Below, piece by piece: positions 17,466 to 28,162 of a stretch of DNA of 43,674 bases. Source of the stretch: Comamonadaceae bacterium. Lineage in GTDB: Bacteria > Pseudomonadota > Gammaproteobacteria > Burkholderiales > Burkholderiaceae_C. The notes beneath the pieces are model-generated. The model made no database searches and was not told the DNA's origin. It saw only the letters and a list, made by a program, of their open reading frames with translations. Made by a program: the position numbers and the translations under genes. Within the stretch, counting starts at the first letter, position 1, and each line of letters begins with the position of its first letter. Location: positions 1-43,674 of the forward strand of contig CANJPU010000047.1 of NCBI GenBank assembly GCA_947476285.1, read 5' to 3'.

Positions 17466-18416
17466 TCAGTCGTCGTTGTCGAACGGATTGGGCACACGGA
17501 ACGGGTCGGTGAGGCTGCCCGTCATCGCCGGTGCCAGCCGGTCCAGCGCATCCACCGTCCATCCGCCCTCGTGGAACAAGGTGGAAACAAATTGTGGTGG
17601 TGACAGCAGCGCGACCTCATCGCCGCCGATGAAGAAGTCTTGTCCGTTGATGTTCTTCGCGGCGTCGGTGCACAGCCATGTCACCAGTGCGCCGATTGAA
17701 TCGGGCGGGGCGGGGCGGTCCCAGCCGGCCAGGCCGCGCTCACCAATCCAGTAGCGGCCGAGCGACTGGATAAACGGCTTCCAGATGCCTGCCAGATTCT
17801 TCGCGAACCAGTCGCCGCCGCCCGTGTCGCCTGCCGTGGCCCGCGGCCGAATGATGTTGCAACGGATGTTGAAGCGCCCTTGCTCGCGCGCCACGCTGCG
17901 GGTGAGGCCGGCCAGCCCTTCCTTGGCGGCCACATAAGCTGCATTGAAGGGCATGCCCAGGCCGGCTTCGGAGCCGGTGTTGACGATACTGCCGCCACCC
18001 CGTGCACGCATCAGCGGCACACCGTACTTGATCATGAGGAAAGACGACTTGAGGTGGCTACCCTGAACCCTGTCCCACTCCTCTTCAGTGAGCTTATGAA
18101 TCGGGTTGCCAGCGCGCAGGCCGGCATTGTTGACGATGATGTCCAGGCCCCCGAACTGCGCCACCGCCGCGTCAATGACCCGCTTTGCACCGACGGAAGT
18201 CGCCAGGTCTTCGCTAATCGGAAAAGCCTGGCCGCCGGCATCGCGGATTTCCTGGGCTACCACTTCTGCGGTGCTCTGGCCCTGTGCGTTCTTGCCGAAG
18301 TCGCACACCACCACGCTGGCGCCTTCGCGCGCGAGGGTTTTGGCCTCGCTTCGGCCGATGCCGCGGCCGCTGCCGGTCACGATGGCCACTTTGCCTGCAA
18401 GTCTGTGCTTGTCCAT
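17466..18416 (-). CDS. SDR-family oxidoreductase
   Basis: NAD(P)-dependent short-chain dehydrogenase, 316 aa, cytoplasmic. Cofactor motif TGSGRGIG (about 14-21), NNAG (about 95-98), and catalytic Ser with YVAAK (Tyr-x-x-x-Lys) are present. ATG 18416 has TAGGAG 8 bases upstream; the longer open frame upstream looks non-coding. The C-terminal about 60 residues extend beyond a classic SDR, as in multifunctional-enzyme-2-like hydroxyacyl-CoA dehydrogenases. It is the first gene of the LIV importer operon, so it probably oxidises the imported compound or its CoA ester. It resembles in type the SDR at 22244 in the opposite arm. Confidence 0.92.
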   Translation of the reverse strand: MDKHRLAGKVAIVTGSGRGIGRSEAKTLAREGASVVVCDFGKNAQGQSTAEVVAQEIRDAGGQAFPISEDLATSVGAKRVIDAAVAQFGGLDIIVNNAGLRAGNPIHKLTEEEWDRVQGSHLKSSFLMIKYGVPLMRARGGGSIVNTGSEAGLGMPFNAAYVAAKEGLAGLTRSVAREQGRFNIRCNIIRPRATAGDTGGGDWFAKNLAGIWKPFIQSLGRYWIGERGLAGWDRPAPPDSIGALVTWLCTDAAKNINGQDFFIGGDEVALLSPPQFVSTLFHEGGWTVDALDRLAPAMTGSLTDPFRVPNPFDNDD

Positions 18417-18514
18417 TTTGAAGTCTCCTACAGCCGGATAAATTTGAAACCCGTACGCGTCGCCCGGCAAGGGCGCTCATCCTGACGCGCATGATGCGAT
18501 GTTTTTGCGGTCTG

Positions 18515-18532
18515 GTCAACGACAATGTTGAC
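18515..18532. promoter_or_regulatory. Candidate operator in a divergent promoter
   Basis: Perfect inverted repeat GTCAAC-GACAAT-GTTGAC between the divergent SDR/LIV operon and the DUF7064-like operon. The right arm supplies a plus-strand -35 (TTGACT, 18528-18533) and the left arm a minus-strand TTGACC (18514-18519), so a protein bound here could control both directions. No regulator gene lies next to it. Confidence 0.5.
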
Positions 18533-18555
18533 TTCATGCCGCGCAAGGGTATGCT
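18528..18555 (+). promoter_or_regulatory. Candidate sigma-70 promoter of the plus-strand phosphotransferase operon
   Basis: TTGACT (18528-18533), a 16-base spacer and TATGCT (18550-18555) stand 67 bases before the first gene. The -35 overlaps the right arm of the inverted repeat at 18515-18532. Confidence 0.4.
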
Positions 18556-18621
18556 CTTGTCCCGAGTTGCTCGTTCGGGCCCAGGCTGCCCGGAAAATGT
18601 TCTTACCAAGGAGACAAGACA

Positions 18622-19632
18622 ATGGTCAAGGAAGAGGATGCGGAATTCCACGCCAGGGATCCGAAAGATTACGACTGGGCCGAAACACGCTTTATCAGCT
18701 TTTCGATTCCACAAGAGCAGTTGTTCGGGAACGTCTATGTTCTGGCGCGGCCCAACGTAGGCGCCGTCATCTCCGACATCACGATCCAGAAGGGCTTCTC
18801 GCGCTTTCCATACGAGATGGATTTTCACGATCCGCAAATGCATCTTCCCTGCCCGCCCTCGTTTCGCAAGTTCACTTTGAGAAACGGCTTGTCGGTAGAG
18901 GCCGTGAGGCCGCCCTACGAGTTGCACTACTCATACCGTCACAACGGCGGAAACTGCAGTCTCGAATTCGACTTCACGGCAGTCGGAGAGCCGTTTGACT
19001 GCCACGACCCCAAACAAAACCCCCTGCTGGGCGACGCCACCTTCTCAGGGCTGGGAGATCAATGGCTCAATGGCCACTACGACGTGCTGGGCCACGTCAA
19101 AGGTGAGCTGATTTTGCGCGGCAAGCGTTACGAAATCGACAGTTATGACGGCGCCGACCACAGTTGGGGGCCGCGCAAGGAAGAGGGCATTCGCGCCATG
19201 GGCTGGACCGCTGCGGCCTTCGGCCCCGATTACGGCATCCACACCGTCTTTCACCTGGACATTCGCAACGGTCAGGTCTTCTACGACAAATTCAAGTTCG
19301 GCTATGTGGTCGATGAAGGGCAGACCTATGGGCTGGTCAGCGCCGAGATCACCGCGACGCGCATCGACATGATCGGCGTGAGCAACCGAATCAAGGCGGT
19401 CGATGTTCGAGGCAAGGTGCACGAGATGCGGGGTACTGCCATTGCAGGTCATCCGCAGTACACCATCAACCCGTGTCAGGCGGTGTTCCAGACGCTGTTT
19501 CGTTACGAAGTCGGCACACGCGTCGGATACGGCGAGAGCGCCGATTGCTTCGGGTTGGACTATCTGGCCGAACGCATGTCTGCCCTGGGCAGATACCGCT
19601 CAGGAGGCCCCACCACTGCTGCCCAGAAGTAG
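18622..19632 (+). CDS. DUF7064/DUF7065-like protein of unknown function
   Basis: A 336-aa soluble protein with no signal peptide, preceded by AAGGAG 9 bases before ATG. It resembles the two-domain DUF7064/DUF7065 proteins, related in fold to AttH/carotenoid-hydratase-like beta barrels. I recognise the type from YDGADHSWGPRKEEGIRAMG in the middle and the Trp/His/Asp-rich beta pattern, but cannot assign a reaction. It starts a five-gene plus-strand operon: its TAG stop forms part of the ribosome site of the next gene, an APH-type phosphotransferase. A role in handling a hydrophobic acyl substrate is inference from context. Confidence 0.8.
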   Translation: MVKEEDAEFHARDPKDYDWAETRFISFSIPQEQLFGNVYVLARPNVGAVISDITIQKGFSRFPYEMDFHDPQMHLPCPPSFRKFTLRNGLSVEAVRPPYELHYSYRHNGGNCSLEFDFTAVGEPFDCHDPKQNPLLGDATFSGLGDQWLNGHYDVLGHVKGELILRGKRYEIDSYDGADHSWGPRKEEGIRAMGWTAAAFGPDYGIHTVFHLDIRNGQVFYDKFKFGYVVDEGQTYGLVSAEITATRIDMIGVSNRIKAVDVRGKVHEMRGTAIAGHPQYTINPCQAVFQTLFRYEVGTRVGYGESADCFGLDYLAERMSALGRYRSGGPTTAAQK

Positions 19633-19640
19633 GAGCACAC

Positions 19641-20855
19641 ATGGCCGCCCCCGACTACACGATCCTGGATGCACCGCCACGATCGTTCATTGATGAGATG
19701 TGCAGGAAGTATCCAACCGAGCGGGAGACCGATGAACTCCTGGTTCGAAAGTTGGAGCGACGGGTATCGCAGACAAAGGATTACCACGTTCCGCGCCTGT
19801 CTGAGTTGGCTGTGTGCATACAAAAGTTTTTCGAGGCCCAGCTCACCGCCCCGTTTCGCATCAGCGACCCGCGTTGGCTCGCGGGAGGCGCATCCAAGCT
19901 TCAGGTGCTCTTTGAAATCGATTGGGAGCAGGACGGAAGGCCGCGCCATGATCAGATGGTCATTCGGATGGATCCTGCCGAATCACACAATGCAACGAGT
20001 CGCCTGCGAGAAGCCGAATTACTGCGCGCTTTCCGGGGTGTCATCCCGGTGCCGGAGGTGTTCTTTGTCGATGCCGACGGGAAATGGTTCCCTGAGCCCG
20101 CCCTGATCTACGCATTCGCTGCCGGTGGCACCAAGCCCAAGACCACGTCCTCGGGCGCTGTGAGCGGCTTGGGAATTCACTTCGGACCGCAGTGGCGCTC
20201 GGTGCTCGGGCCTCAGTTCGTCGAACACCTGGCGAAGATTCATTCCTATCCGATCGCTCAGGGCAAGTTCACCACGATGGAGCCGCCCTCGGTGGGGACC
20301 ACCGAGGCCGCTCAACTGCAGTTGAACCGTGCACGCCGCGTTTGGGAAGAAGACCGCGCCGAAGATTTTCCATTGATGGAGGTGGCCACCAACTGGCTAG
20401 GCCGCAACCTCCCGGTGATGGATCAAGTCAGCGTCATTCATGGCGATTACCGCAGCGGCAACTTTCTCTTCGATGAAGCGTCGGGCAAGATCACGGCCTG
20501 GCTGGATTGGGAGCGAGGCCATCTCGGGGATCGACACCGCGATCTGGCCTGGATCACCCAGGCCATGTTTGGCGATCCCAGGGAGGACGGCCGGGGCTTC
20601 TACATTTGCGGGCTGCTGGGCGAAGAAGAGTTCTACGAGAAGTACCAGCAGATGTCGGGTCTGACCATCGACCCGGTTCGGCTCAAATGGTATTCGGTGC
20701 TGAACTGCTATCAGGCTCTTGTTTCTACTCTGGGCAGCGCGTACCGGGTGGTTCGCCTGGGCAAGAATCACCAGGATGCCCTGATGGTGGTGCTGAAGGC
20801 GGAGGCTGCGATGGCGAGCGTTCGGCTTCGCGAGATGTTGAAGGAGCTCATCTGA
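19641..20855 (+). CDS. APH-fold phosphotransferase (LvaA/ACAD10-type)
   Basis: Aminoglycoside-phosphotransferase-fold kinase, 404 aa. The catalytic loop VIHGDYRSGNFLFD has H267, D269 and N274, and the metal-binding Asp is in AWLDWERGHLGD (D289). The N-lobe includes WLAGGASKLQVLFEI and MVIRMDP (ATP-binding Lys replaced by Arg). ATG 19641 has AGGAG 6 bases upstream, overlapping the previous stop. In the same broad family, LvaA of the Pseudomonas putida levulinate pathway and the kinase domains of ACAD10/11 phosphorylate hydroxyacyl-CoAs. The SDR, importer and small-partner context suggests that kind of role rather than drug resistance. Its stop shares bases with the next start (TGATG). Confidence 0.88.
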   Translation: MAAPDYTILDAPPRSFIDEMCRKYPTERETDELLVRKLERRVSQTKDYHVPRLSELAVCIQKFFEAQLTAPFRISDPRWLAGGASKLQVLFEIDWEQDGRPRHDQMVIRMDPAESHNATSRLREAELLRAFRGVIPVPEVFFVDADGKWFPEPALIYAFAAGGTKPKTTSSGAVSGLGIHFGPQWRSVLGPQFVEHLAKIHSYPIAQGKFTTMEPPSVGTTEAAQLQLNRARRVWEEDRAEDFPLMEVATNWLGRNLPVMDQVSVIHGDYRSGNFLFDEASGKITAWLDWERGHLGDRHRDLAWITQAMFGDPREDGRGFYICGLLGEEEFYEKYQQMSGLTIDPVRLKWYSVLNCYQALVSTLGSAYRVVRLGKNHQDALMVVLKAEAAMASVRLREMLKELI

Positions 20856-21394
20856 TGGCTGACGTCACGACCAATGCACTGCGCGGCATCATCAAGACCC
20901 TGAGCGACGTGGTGGTGCCGGCCATTCCGGCCGACGATCCGCTGGCGCTGCAAGAATTGAAGATGGTGGTTCGCTACCTGGACTTCGCTCGCGAGCGCGT
21001 CGATCACCTTTACGCGCGCGCACGCTATGAGCTGAACTTCTATGCCGGCCTCATCGCCGGATTCACAGAGCCGCTCGGCACAGCCTATCCGGCGCAGGCA
21101 CGCGACATTGCAGACTTGAGCGCGCGGGCCAAGGCGCTGCTGGCCCAGCCTGGCGCGGCCATCGGAGATTTACGCAACCTGAACCTGGAAATCATGGGCC
21201 GGATCAGCGGCTTGCTGGGCGAGGTGACCGATGCCGCCATCCTCACGCGCCTGGAGCGTGCCGTCGTGCTCGCGTCCGAGGAGATCACCGCCTTCGACCG
21301 CTCGTGGTATGCGCCATTGAAGCTTGAGCGCTTTCCCGAACAAGTGCGCCCGCTCGCCTCGTTCATTCCAATGCAGCAGCAGTCTGTCTCTTGA
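20855..21394 (+). CDS. Small helical protein, likely partner of the phosphotransferase
   Basis: A 179-aa, mainly helical, soluble protein of unknown family. ATG 20855 overlaps the stop of the kinase gene by one base and AAGGAG lies 8 bases upstream, so the two are translationally coupled. The N-terminal part (TLSDVVVPAIPADDPLALQE, VVRYLDFARER) resembles in character the small LvaB/DUF6285 proteins that accompany LvaA-type kinases and are needed for their activity. The length (179 aa) is greater and I could not confirm the family. A complex with the kinase is an inference. Confidence 0.75.
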   Translation: MADVTTNALRGIIKTLSDVVVPAIPADDPLALQELKMVVRYLDFARERVDHLYARARYELNFYAGLIAGFTEPLGTAYPAQARDIADLSARAKALLAQPGAAIGDLRNLNLEIMGRISGLLGEVTDAAILTRLERAVVLASEEITAFDRSWYAPLKLERFPEQVRPLASFIPMQQQSVS

Positions 21395-21409
21395 CCAGAA
21401 GGTGATGTC

Positions 21410-22231
21410 TTGCGCATTCTGATTACCAACGACGACGGCATCCAAGCGCCTGCCTTGCCTGTCCTGGCGACATGCCTCGCCCAGGCCGGGCATGAGGTCC
21501 TGGTTGTCGCGCCGCTTGAGGGGCACAGCGGCTGCGGTGCCTCGATCGGTCAAGTCACCGAAGGACAATTTGTCGCGCTGACCCCGGTGTCGCTTGCGGG
21601 CGCGCCGGACATTGAGGCGTTCTCAGTTGACAGCCCGCCCGCCTTCATCGTGCTGGCGGCGATCCAGGGCGTTTTCGGTAAGCCCCCCGACGTCGTGGTC
21701 ACGGGGCCGAACTCGGGTCTCAACCTCGGGCCTCTGGTATTGCATTCGGGCACTTTGGGTGCCGCTGTCACCGCCGTCTCGAACGGCTTGCCGGCCATTG
21801 CTTTGAGTACCGAGAAGCGAGCTCGCTTCGGCTTTACCACGGCGGCGCAATTCTGCGCGCGCAATCTGCAAGCATTGATGAACTCCATGGAAGAGGGCTC
21901 GGCTCTGAACATCAATGTGCCTGACTTGCCGCTGGAGGAGATCGCCGGGGTGCGCCTGACCCGATTCGCACCCCGGAGTCTGGTTGCCATTGTTCTGTCG
22001 GAAGACGGCAGCCACCCAGAGGCTGCTGCGGGTAAGCGTCAAATGTGCGTCACCCTTGTGCACGATCATGATCGCTCGCTGCATCGCAAATGGCGCGCCG
22101 AAAGTGGCGAGCCCGACGACTCCGATGCCGGTGCCATTGTTGACGGATGCATTTCGGTGACTGTCGTTCATGGTGGCCTGCGCCATATCGATGATGTTGA
22201 AGTGGGCGTGCCGTGGCAAGGAATGCTTTAG
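21410..22231 (+). CDS. surE: SurE-family 5'/3'-nucleotidase or phosphatase
   Basis: Phosphohydrolase of the SurE family, 273 aa (E. coli SurE has 253). It starts at TTG 21410 with AAGGTGA about 7 bases upstream, giving MRILITNDDG, the metal-binding Asp pair. The conserved HSGCGAS and VTGPNSGLNLG motifs follow. SurE normally dephosphorylates nucleoside monophosphates, but it is promiscuous. It is normally found with pcm/rpoS; here it lies in an operon with a kinase and two SDRs, so a pathway-specific phosphatase role is plausible. Whether this is the organism's only SurE cannot be told. Confidence 0.9.
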   Translation: MRILITNDDGIQAPALPVLATCLAQAGHEVLVVAPLEGHSGCGASIGQVTEGQFVALTPVSLAGAPDIEAFSVDSPPAFIVLAAIQGVFGKPPDVVVTGPNSGLNLGPLVLHSGTLGAAVTAVSNGLPAIALSTEKRARFGFTTAAQFCARNLQALMNSMEEGSALNINVPDLPLEEIAGVRLTRFAPRSLVAIVLSEDGSHPEAAAGKRQMCVTLVHDHDRSLHRKWRAESGEPDDSDAGAIVDGCISVTVVHGGLRHIDDVEVGVPWQGML

Positions 22232-22243
22232 GAGGATTTCGAC

Positions 22244-23152
22244 ATGACTGAATTGAGTTTTGCCAACAGGGTTGTGGCCGTGACTGGCGCAGGGCGCGGA
22301 CTTGGCCGCGAATATGCGCTGGCCTTCGCGGCACGCGGTGCCGCTGTCGTCGTCAACGATTTGGGCGCGACGCTTGTTGGCGACGGTCCCTCAAGCCACG
22401 AACCAGCCGATGAAGTTGTCGCGCAGATCAGGAAATCCGGCGGTCGCGCAGTCGCCAACTACGGTTCGGTCGGAACCCCCGAGGGCGCACAAGGCGTCAT
22501 CGATGCGGCGCTAAAGGAATTCGGCCAGATCGACACCCTGGTGAACAATGCCGGCGTTCTCAACATGAAGCCCTTCGCGGAGGTGACGCTCGAAGGGTTG
22601 CAGCGGCATCTTGGCGTACACGTGCTCGGATCATTCTTGCTGTGCAAGGCGGCCTGGCCCCACATGGTGGCCCGCAAGTATGGCCGCATCGTCAATACAG
22701 TGAGCGGCGGCATCTTCGGCTTACCCAGCTTGACGGAGTATGGCCCCGCCAAGGGCGGCGTGTTTGCCTTCACGCGCAGTCTGGCGCTCGAAGCGCTTGA
22801 ACACGGGATTCGCGTCAATGCGATTGCCCCGCAAGCGTCAACTCGAATGCTGCATGCATCGGCCTTGAGCCCCGAGTTGCGGGCCCAGCTCGACAAGATG
22901 ATGACGACGGCTTTGGTCGCTCCTGGGCCCCTCTATCTTGGCCACGAAAGTTGCTCCATCAACGGTGAAACACTTGCTGTGTCTGGTGGCAAGGTCTGCA
23001 GAATCGCGCTCACCTACAACGAGGGATTCACCGATCCCAATCTAACGCCCGAGATGATTCGAGACCGCATTGATGAGGTGCTGGACGAATCAACGGCGCG
23101 CGTCTGGACGAGTGCAACGTCTCGTTACGAAGCGCGTGCGCGGGGTTCCTGA
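22244..23152 (+). CDS. SDR-family dehydrogenase (multifunctional-enzyme-2-like)
   Basis: Short-chain dehydrogenase, 302 aa, of the type found in peroxisomal-like multifunctional enzyme 2 ((3R)-hydroxyacyl-CoA dehydrogenase). Cofactor site TGAGRGLGREYALAFAARGA (about 14-33), NDLG, NNAGVL, and catalytic YGPAK are present. GGAGGA lies 7-8 bases before ATG. The C-terminal extension ends with DEVLDESTARVWTS-type sequence typical of that subgroup. It is the last gene of the plus-strand operon, 12 bases after surE. It probably oxidises a hydroxyacyl-CoA made in the pathway. Confidence 0.9.
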   Translation: MTELSFANRVVAVTGAGRGLGREYALAFAARGAAVVVNDLGATLVGDGPSSHEPADEVVAQIRKSGGRAVANYGSVGTPEGAQGVIDAALKEFGQIDTLVNNAGVLNMKPFAEVTLEGLQRHLGVHVLGSFLLCKAAWPHMVARKYGRIVNTVSGGIFGLPSLTEYGPAKGGVFAFTRSLALEALEHGIRVNAIAPQASTRMLHASALSPELRAQLDKMMTTALVAPGPLYLGHESCSINGETLAVSGGKVCRIALTYNEGFTDPNLTPEMIRDRIDEVLDESTARVWTSATSRYEARARGS

Positions 23153-23282
23153 AGCCGCGCGGCGCATCGCCTGCAACTGCTTTACCGCAGCTTTGCCGCC
23201 TGCACCGGTTCGAAGGTCAACGATGGGGGCAATGACACGTTGAACAGCCTGTAGTGATCCGATGATCATTCAGGAGATTCTC

Positions 23283-23495
23283 ATGAGCATTGTTCGCAAT
23301 CTCACCAGGGCAAGCCTGGTCGTGATCGTTGGTGTGGCCTTGAGCGGCTGCGTTGTGCGGCCCTTGGGCTGGGGCTGGGGCGACGGCGGCGGTCACAGAC
23401 GTGGCGGTGGCCATTACGTTGAATCCGATCGCGATCACGGACGCTCACAGGGGTATGGACATCCGCGTGAAGAACCAAGGCGCCGCGGTTGGTAG
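23283..23495 (+). CDS. Small Gly/His/Arg-rich lipoprotein
   Basis: A 70-aa lipoprotein: the leader ends in a clear lipobox (VALSGC, Cys23). The mature part is rich in Gly, His and Arg (GGGHRRGGGHYV) and may be disordered or metal-binding. CAGGAG lies 6 bases before ATG 23283. It is isolated from the SDR operon by 130 bases and converges on the methyltransferase gene 25 bases away. Function unknown. Confidence 0.75.
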   Translation: MSIVRNLTRASLVVIVGVALSGCVVRPLGWGWGDGGGHRRGGGHYVESDRDHGRSQGYGHPREEPRRRGW

Positions 23496-23519
23496 ACCGT
23501 CTTGATTACGCGAGTAACT

Positions 23520-24233
23520 TCAGGCGCGCACCAGTAGGTCCACACGCATCGGCCGGATGAAGTTGGCGCCGTTCGGTGCAAGGTGGGCTCGAAAGGCGGT
23601 CTCTATTTTCGCCATCAGCTCGTCGCTGACACGATGCTGGGTGTGGGTCACACCCAGCATCCGCTTTCGGTACGCCTCGAAGTCCTTGAACTCAATAGGC
23701 GATAGAAAATTCACCTGCCGATCCAGCACAAACAATCCCTTGCCGACGGCGGCCGCGATGGCCTCAATGGCCTTTTGCCGAACCACACCCTCGTCGTGGT
23801 ACAGACGGCCGATATCGTTGAAGGGGCCGTCGTAAACTGGCTCTGAGATGTAGACCCGCCCGCCGGGGCGCAGCACCCGGTGCATCTGCTCAAATGCCTG
23901 CGCCATCAGCTCATGCGGCACGTGATGCAGCGACTTGAACATCAGCACCGCGTCAAAGCTGGCATCAGGAAAATCCAGCGCCTCGGCGCCGCACAGGCGA
24001 AACTCAAGGTTGGCGGGCCAGGTGCGTTCGACATTCTTGCGGTGCTGGATCTCGTCCACTTCAATGCCCACGACACGGCGGGCGCCGCCATCCACCGCAG
24101 CGCGCCGGCTGGTCTCGCCGTTGCCGCAGCCGATGTCCAGGATGTCACTGTCGAGCAGTTGAACGCAGCTTGCCACCAGCGGAAACTCGTCTTGGACGTA
24201 GAGGGGGAATTGGAGCGATAGATCGATGGTCAT
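23520..24233 (-). CDS. Class I SAM-dependent methyltransferase
   Basis: Methyltransferase of 237 aa. Motif I is ILDIGCGNGETSRRA (about 34-48), followed by GIEVDE, the motif IV region FDAVLMFKSLHHVP, and RVLRPGGRVYISEP. ATG 24233 is chosen, with AAGGGGAG about 12 bases upstream. The frame is open for 57 more codons upstream but without family character. The substrate is unknown; the pattern is that of UbiE/COQ5-like small-molecule methyltransferases. It is divergent from the deiminase gene. Confidence 0.85.
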   Translation of the reverse strand: MTIDLSLQFPLYVQDEFPLVASCVQLLDSDILDIGCGNGETSRRAAVDGGARRVVGIEVDEIQHRKNVERTWPANLEFRLCGAEALDFPDASFDAVLMFKSLHHVPHELMAQAFEQMHRVLRPGGRVYISEPVYDGPFNDIGRLYHDEGVVRQKAIEAIAAAVGKGLFVLDRQVNFLSPIEFKDFEAYRKRMLGVTHTQHRVSDELMAKIETAFRAHLAPNGANFIRPMRVDLLVRA

Positions 24234-24291
24234 AGGCGCGCATTCTCCCCTTCTCTTTAACGCCTGGTCAACTGCCGCTTCTGGGGTAAGC

Positions 24292-24307
24292 AGCTTGCTT
24301 TCAAGCT
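24292..24307. promoter_or_regulatory. Perfect inverted repeat between divergent genes
   Basis: AGCTTG-CTTT-CAAGCT lies in the 197-base spacer between the methyltransferase (minus) and deiminase (plus) starts. It could be a small operator or stem-loop. No regulator is nearby. Apart from this I see nothing in the spacer. Confidence 0.3.
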
Positions 24308-24430
24308 CCTGCCGAGAGGCATGACTACCAGTCACCCGCAGCTGGCTGAGTAGATGTGTGGAGTCAGACTCAAAAAAATGCGCGGCCAATGAAGAACTTG
24401 CCACTCCCCAAGGACAAAGACTGGGATACT

Positions 24431-25762
24431 ATGCCGATGTTCACTCCTGCACCCCCGTCATTGCAGCGTCGGCGCTGCCTGCTCACTGCAGCAGCGATGC
24501 TTGGGGGGTTGGTGGTCCCGCGCATGGCCGGTGCGGATGGGCCGCAACTGGCTGGCGCACAGCTCACGGCTGACTTCGACCCGCTTGCCGCCATGTGGTT
24601 GGGGTACGACCAGGGGCATGAAGCCTTCACCGCCGATCTGGCGCAAGCCTTGTGGCCGCATGTGCCCATCAGGATGCTGGTGCGTGATGCCGATGCACAG
24701 GCACGCGCGATTTCGCTCTTGCGCGGCAGAGGGCTTGACGTCAGCAAGCTCAGGTTTTCTTTCGACGAGCAGGCGCCGTTCTTTGTCCGTGATGCCGCAG
24801 TTTATGGCCCCGACGGCGACGACAGTCCCTTTATCGTGGATTTTCAATGGACACGCTACGGCTGGCCGAGCTGGTGCCATCGCCGATATGCTGGAAACCA
24901 GTCTGACGTCAAGGAATGTGCCAGCACAGATGATCTGGAAGCCGGTGGGGTGGACCATCGGCTGGCTATGTCGCTGGGCATCCCCAGCCTTGCCACGCCG
25001 CTGGCCGCTGAAGGTGGGGGCGTTGAAGTCAACGGGAAAGGCCTCATCATCGCCAACGCCAGCCTATGGCTCGAACGCAATCGGGGGATGCCGCGCGAGG
25101 TGATCGAGAAGCATCTGCTGGCCCTGCCCGGCATGCGCAAAGTGATCTGGGTGCCTCACGGCCTGGCGCAAGATTCGCTCCACCGCACCACCATCGCCGG
25201 GAACTATGTGGGTTGGGGTACCGGTGGTCACACAGATGAATTCGTGCGTTTTGCCGACGAGCGAACGGTGTTGCTTGCCTGGGTGAATGAGGCCGAGGCG
25301 CGCAGACACCCGGTGGCCCGCTTGAACAGGGGCCGTATGCTCGCCAACTACGAGGCCCTAGCGGCAAGCACTGACCAGCGTGGCCGGCCGCTGCGGGTGA
25401 TCAGGGTGCCGATGCCGCGCATCGTGGAGCGACCGGTGGTGCTGAGCGCCGACGCCGACACCGCGTACTCAGAACAATGGACTGCGGAGTCGTTTCCTGC
25501 CAGGGAAGGGCGACGCGAGGGTGACACCGTGATGCAGATTGCCACCACCAGCTACCTCAACCATGTGGTGGCGAACGATCTGGTGCTGCTGCCAAGCTAT
25601 CTGCCGCACGGCACGCCGCCCGAGCTTCAGGACCAGGTGCGGCGGCTGCATGAATCCGCCTACGCCGGACGCAAAGTCAAATTCATCGACGCCATCAACG
25701 CCAACTGGGTGGGGGGTGGTGCGCATTGCGCGTCCCTGGCCGAGCCGGCTGCGCGCGGGTGA
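24431..25762 (+). CDS. Exported agmatine deiminase/peptidyl-arginine-deiminase-family protein
   Basis: Guanidine-group hydrolase of the agmatine deiminase fold, 443 aa with the chosen start. It would convert agmatine or terminal arginine to the carbamoyl/citrulline form and ammonia. Conserved sites: FVRDAAVYGPDG, EGGGVEVNGKG, GGHTDEFVRF, and the nucleophilic Cys in WVGGGAHCAS. The leader QRRRCLLTAAAMLGGLVV with AGA is a probable twin-arginine signal, so the enzyme acts in the periplasm, unlike cytoplasmic AguA. The start is uncertain: ATG 24431 is used, ATG 24389 also fits and neither has a strong ribosome site. It has no operon partner. Confidence 0.82.
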   Translation: MPMFTPAPPSLQRRRCLLTAAAMLGGLVVPRMAGADGPQLAGAQLTADFDPLAAMWLGYDQGHEAFTADLAQALWPHVPIRMLVRDADAQARAISLLRGRGLDVSKLRFSFDEQAPFFVRDAAVYGPDGDDSPFIVDFQWTRYGWPSWCHRRYAGNQSDVKECASTDDLEAGGVDHRLAMSLGIPSLATPLAAEGGGVEVNGKGLIIANASLWLERNRGMPREVIEKHLLALPGMRKVIWVPHGLAQDSLHRTTIAGNYVGWGTGGHTDEFVRFADERTVLLAWVNEAEARRHPVARLNRGRMLANYEALAASTDQRGRPLRVIRVPMPRIVERPVVLSADADTAYSEQWTAESFPAREGRREGDTVMQIATTSYLNHVVANDLVLLPSYLPHGTPPELQDQVRRLHESAYAGRKVKFIDAINANWVGGGAHCASLAEPAARG

Positions 25763-25824
25763 CGAGTGGGTTACCGGTTGGTGATGCGCCGCAGGCATTG
25801 CCAGCGCTGCCGTTGATCCCAATT

Positions 25825-25843
25825 TGACCGCTGCGTGCGGTCA
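25825..25843 (+). terminator. Stem-loop after the deiminase gene (candidate terminator)
   Basis: TGACCGC-TGCGT-GCGGTCA is a perfect 7-base stem with a 5-base loop, 62 bases after the deiminase stop. No T-run follows, so termination efficiency is unclear. Confidence 0.4.
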
Positions 25844-25873
25844 TGGTTGGTGCCTGTGCTATCGCTTCCATAG

Positions 25874-28162
<2,289 letters not shown>

